Positions 57,384-58,546 of a DNA stretch of 58,546 nt are shown here, piece after piece. A program made the position numbers and the translations under genes. The stretch's first letter is position 1. Every line of letters starts with the position of its first letter. The stretch spans positions 72,066 to 130,611 of the forward strand of contig NZ_RJPS01000004.1 in the NCBI RefSeq assembly GCF_003943505.1. Direction: 5' to 3'. The notes under the pieces are model-generated. The model had not been told where the DNA came from. It saw nothing but the letters and a program-made list of their open reading frames with translations, and ran no database searches. Source of the DNA: Streptococcus cristatus. GTDB lineage: Bacteria > Bacillota > Bacilli > Lactobacillales > Streptococcaceae.

Positions 57384-57480
57384 CAAATACAATTCCCTAC
57401 GCTGGCATTACCCAGATCAGATGCGGTCGAAGCTTACACTTCCTCTCAGACTGTACACAGACTCCCATATATAGGATTAT
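57384..57480 (-). ncRNA. TPP riboswitch (thi box)
   Basis: The minus strand carries the conserved segments CTGAGAGG, then ...CATCTGATCTGGGTAATGCC and AGCGTAGGGAA, which form the thiamine pyrophosphate aptamer (P2-P3 arm with CUGAGA, P4-P5 arm with GAUCUGG...CCAGCGUAGGGA). With the terminator at 57287-57318 it shuts off the thiamine-precursor operon when TPP is plentiful. Confidence 0.93.
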
Positions 57481-57562
57481 GATAACGCAATCATCAGCAA
57501 ATGTCAAGATTGGAGCTTGGACTCACTACTTTTCAACTACAAGTGAATCAAACGATCATCAA

Positions 57563-58258
57563 TCAGACAAACTCTCCTTTCGCAGCCAACAAAGCCTCCA
57601 TAGCCCTGATATTCTCTGACTCACTTATGGATAAGATGGTTTCAAAACCCAGTTCAGCTGCCGTATCCAAGTTAGCCTGAATATCGTCAATGAAAACGGA
57701 TTCTGTCGGATCAATCTCGTACTTTTTCAGCAGTTTTTGATAAATCTCTGGCTCTGGCTTGACAACCCCGACTTCTGAGGAAAGAATATAGCCCGACAGT
57801 AGTGGATAGATGGGTAGCAAACCAGCTTTTTCAATATGATAAAAAATCTCGCAAGTAGTTGACAGGATGTAAATGCGATAGCCTTGATCAGCCCATAAGC
57901 CAATCTGCTCCTGTAAACCACTGTAAACCTCCACAACCTCATACCAATTGTATAAGATATTCTGAACAGCAGAATGATACGAATCTTCCAGCTGAGCTAG
58001 CACTTCGTCACAAGCTTCTTTCAAGCTTAGCTCTCCCTTGTCTGTTTGATGCCAGACACCCGACTCAAAAATGACCTGTCTAAGAAACTGTCGCCGCTCT
58101 TTCTCAGGTTCAAAAGAGGTCAAGATTTTCTCAGAATTCCATTCAATCAAGACATTTCCTAAGTCAAAAACCAAGTTTTTTATCATTTCCTTCACCAGCT
58201 CTTTCCCTTTTATAGAAGCTTTCGTAAATTCTAGCTCATGCCACTGCAAATCTGCCAT
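57563..58258 (-). CDS. HAD-like phosphatase (YihX type)
   Basis: 231 residues as drawn. The core begins with 'MIKNLVFDLGNVLIEWNSEK', and the ATG there (58186) could be the real start, giving 207 residues; the upstream ATG has its own AGG-type site. Motif I 'FDLGNVL' lacks the second Asp in the same way as YihX-like enzymes. Motif II is 'IYILSTTCEIF', Lys lies in 'GVVKPEPEIYQKLL', and motif IV 'SVFIDDIQANLDTAAELGFE'. A sugar-phosphate phosphatase role is likely. Monocistronic. Confidence 0.82.
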   Translation of the reverse strand: MADLQWHELEFTKASIKGKELVKEMIKNLVFDLGNVLIEWNSEKILTSFEPEKERRQFLRQVIFESGVWHQTDKGELSLKEACDEVLAQLEDSYHSAVQNILYNWYEVVEVYSGLQEQIGLWADQGYRIYILSTTCEIFYHIEKAGLLPIYPLLSGYILSSEVGVVKPEPEIYQKLLKKYEIDPTESVFIDDIQANLDTAAELGFETILSISESENIRAMEALLAAKGEFV

Positions 58259-58390
58259 TCCAACCTATCTTGACTATCCCTAATATAGCATGTTTAGGTT
58301 AAGAAAAATCCCAGAAATGAACTGTTCCTCAAAGTTGGGTTTTGCCCAACTCTAGGAAACAATACAAAGTTCTGGAATCACCTATTATTC

Positions 58391-58546
58391 TTAGTCAAAA
58401 TAGCGAATTAAATTTTTCTCTGTCAAAATATCTGAGTAAGTATAGGACTCCACATAGGTGTTAGCAATTTCACCTGGTTGGCCTCCTTCATTTTCATACT
58501 CAACGATAAATAGAGAAGGATAAACTTCAATCAAGCGACCTTGTTT
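58391..58546 (-). CDS. veg: Veg protein (3' part)
   Basis: The last 51 codons of a gene running out of the window. The frame reads 'KQGRLIEVYPSLFIVEYENE', 'GGQPGEIANTYVESYTYSDI', 'LTEKNLIRYFD' and ends at TAA 58391-58393. This matches the C-terminal part of the small Veg protein (about 80-90 residues), conserved in Firmicutes and implicated in biofilm regulation in Bacillus. Incomplete because the window ends. Confidence 0.8.
   Translation of the reverse strand, partial: KQGRLIEVYPSLFIVEYENEGGQPGEIANTYVESYTYSDILTEKNLIRYFD

Noticed and set aside
58330..58356. Hairpin AGTTGGG/CCCAACT as veg terminator
   Set aside because: No T run follows on either strand, so terminator function is not supported.

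Overview
The window is a Gram-positive, low-GC Firmicutes chromosome, almost certainly a mitis/sanguinis-group Streptococcus. The evidence is gene content and order: hisS, ilvD, rpmF-rpmG, dltXABCD, a czcD/TetR pair, a Pip/YhgE exporter, rpsD, a TPP-riboswitch thiamine-precursor ABC operon and veg. Signals are AGGAGG-type ribosome binding sites and T-tailed hairpins. A perfect 16-bp parS site at 50102-50117 suggests an origin-proximal position.

Layout. (1) 0.1-8.4 kb, minus strand: a store of small proteins of the polymorphic-toxin immunity type (DUF4299, DUF4304, DUF2185/Imm33, Imm47-like, PoNi/DUF1911, a protein with a DUF6572-like end, and several unrecognised ones). Decayed pieces lie between them: an ankyrin tail, a frameshifted toxin C-terminal domain, a chimeric immunity fragment and a repeated membrane-protein fragment. 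No secretion gene or intact toxin is present. (2) 8.5-13.7 kb: conserved housekeeping genes (DUF5105 lipoprotein, hisS, SufT/MIP18-like, ilvD, rpmF, rpmG). (3) 13.7-28.6 kb: an accretion of mobile DNA just downstream of rpmG. Element 1 (about 13.8-21.5 kb) carries an XRE regulator, a sigma-like protein, an FtsK-like ATPase, a pMV158-type Rep with a matching double-strand origin hairpin, an excisionase and a tyrosine integrase. Element 2 (about 21.6-26.7 kb) carries an integrase, a DUF3173 protein, a HUH-plus-helicase Rep, iterons, a highly structured region, an XRE regulator with three operators, and a degenerate nucleotidyltransferase. A third, integrase-less unit (about 26.9-28.5 kb) carries cadmium resistance (cadD-cadX), a truncated regulator and an IS3-family end. 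The junctions share a recurring layout: a conserved AT-rich block, tandem 11-13-nt direct repeats, then a hairpin terminator.

(4) 28.6-33.9 kb: a SAP-domain protein, an AlkD-like pseudogene, and a two-gene unit under a perfect consensus promoter: a 930-residue protein with about 27 copies of a 26-residue serine-rich repeat, then a shortened, degenerate GH1-type protein. (5) 33.9-38.9 kb: maf, an XRE/membrane-protein pair, czcD with a divergent TetR regulator (sczA-like), an MFS transporter, and a GNAT protein. (6) 38.9-43.4 kb: the dlt operon for D-alanylation of teichoic acid, including the tiny dltX. (7) 43.6-45.5 kb: a PadR-DUF1700-DUF4097 envelope-stress-type operon. (8) 45.5-50 kb: a HAD hydrolase, an S66 peptidase, and a VTC-DUF4956-Cthe_2159 operon. 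(9) 50-53.3 kb: parS and a Pip/YhgE exporter with a divergent TetR regulator. (10) 53.4-58.5 kb: rpsD with a candidate autoregulatory leader, an intergenic multi-hairpin repeat, the thiamine-precursor operon, a HAD phosphatase and the 3' part of veg.

Family names come from recognising motifs by eye; no database search was run. Several immunity-like and cargo genes remain unidentified and are described only by what can be seen.
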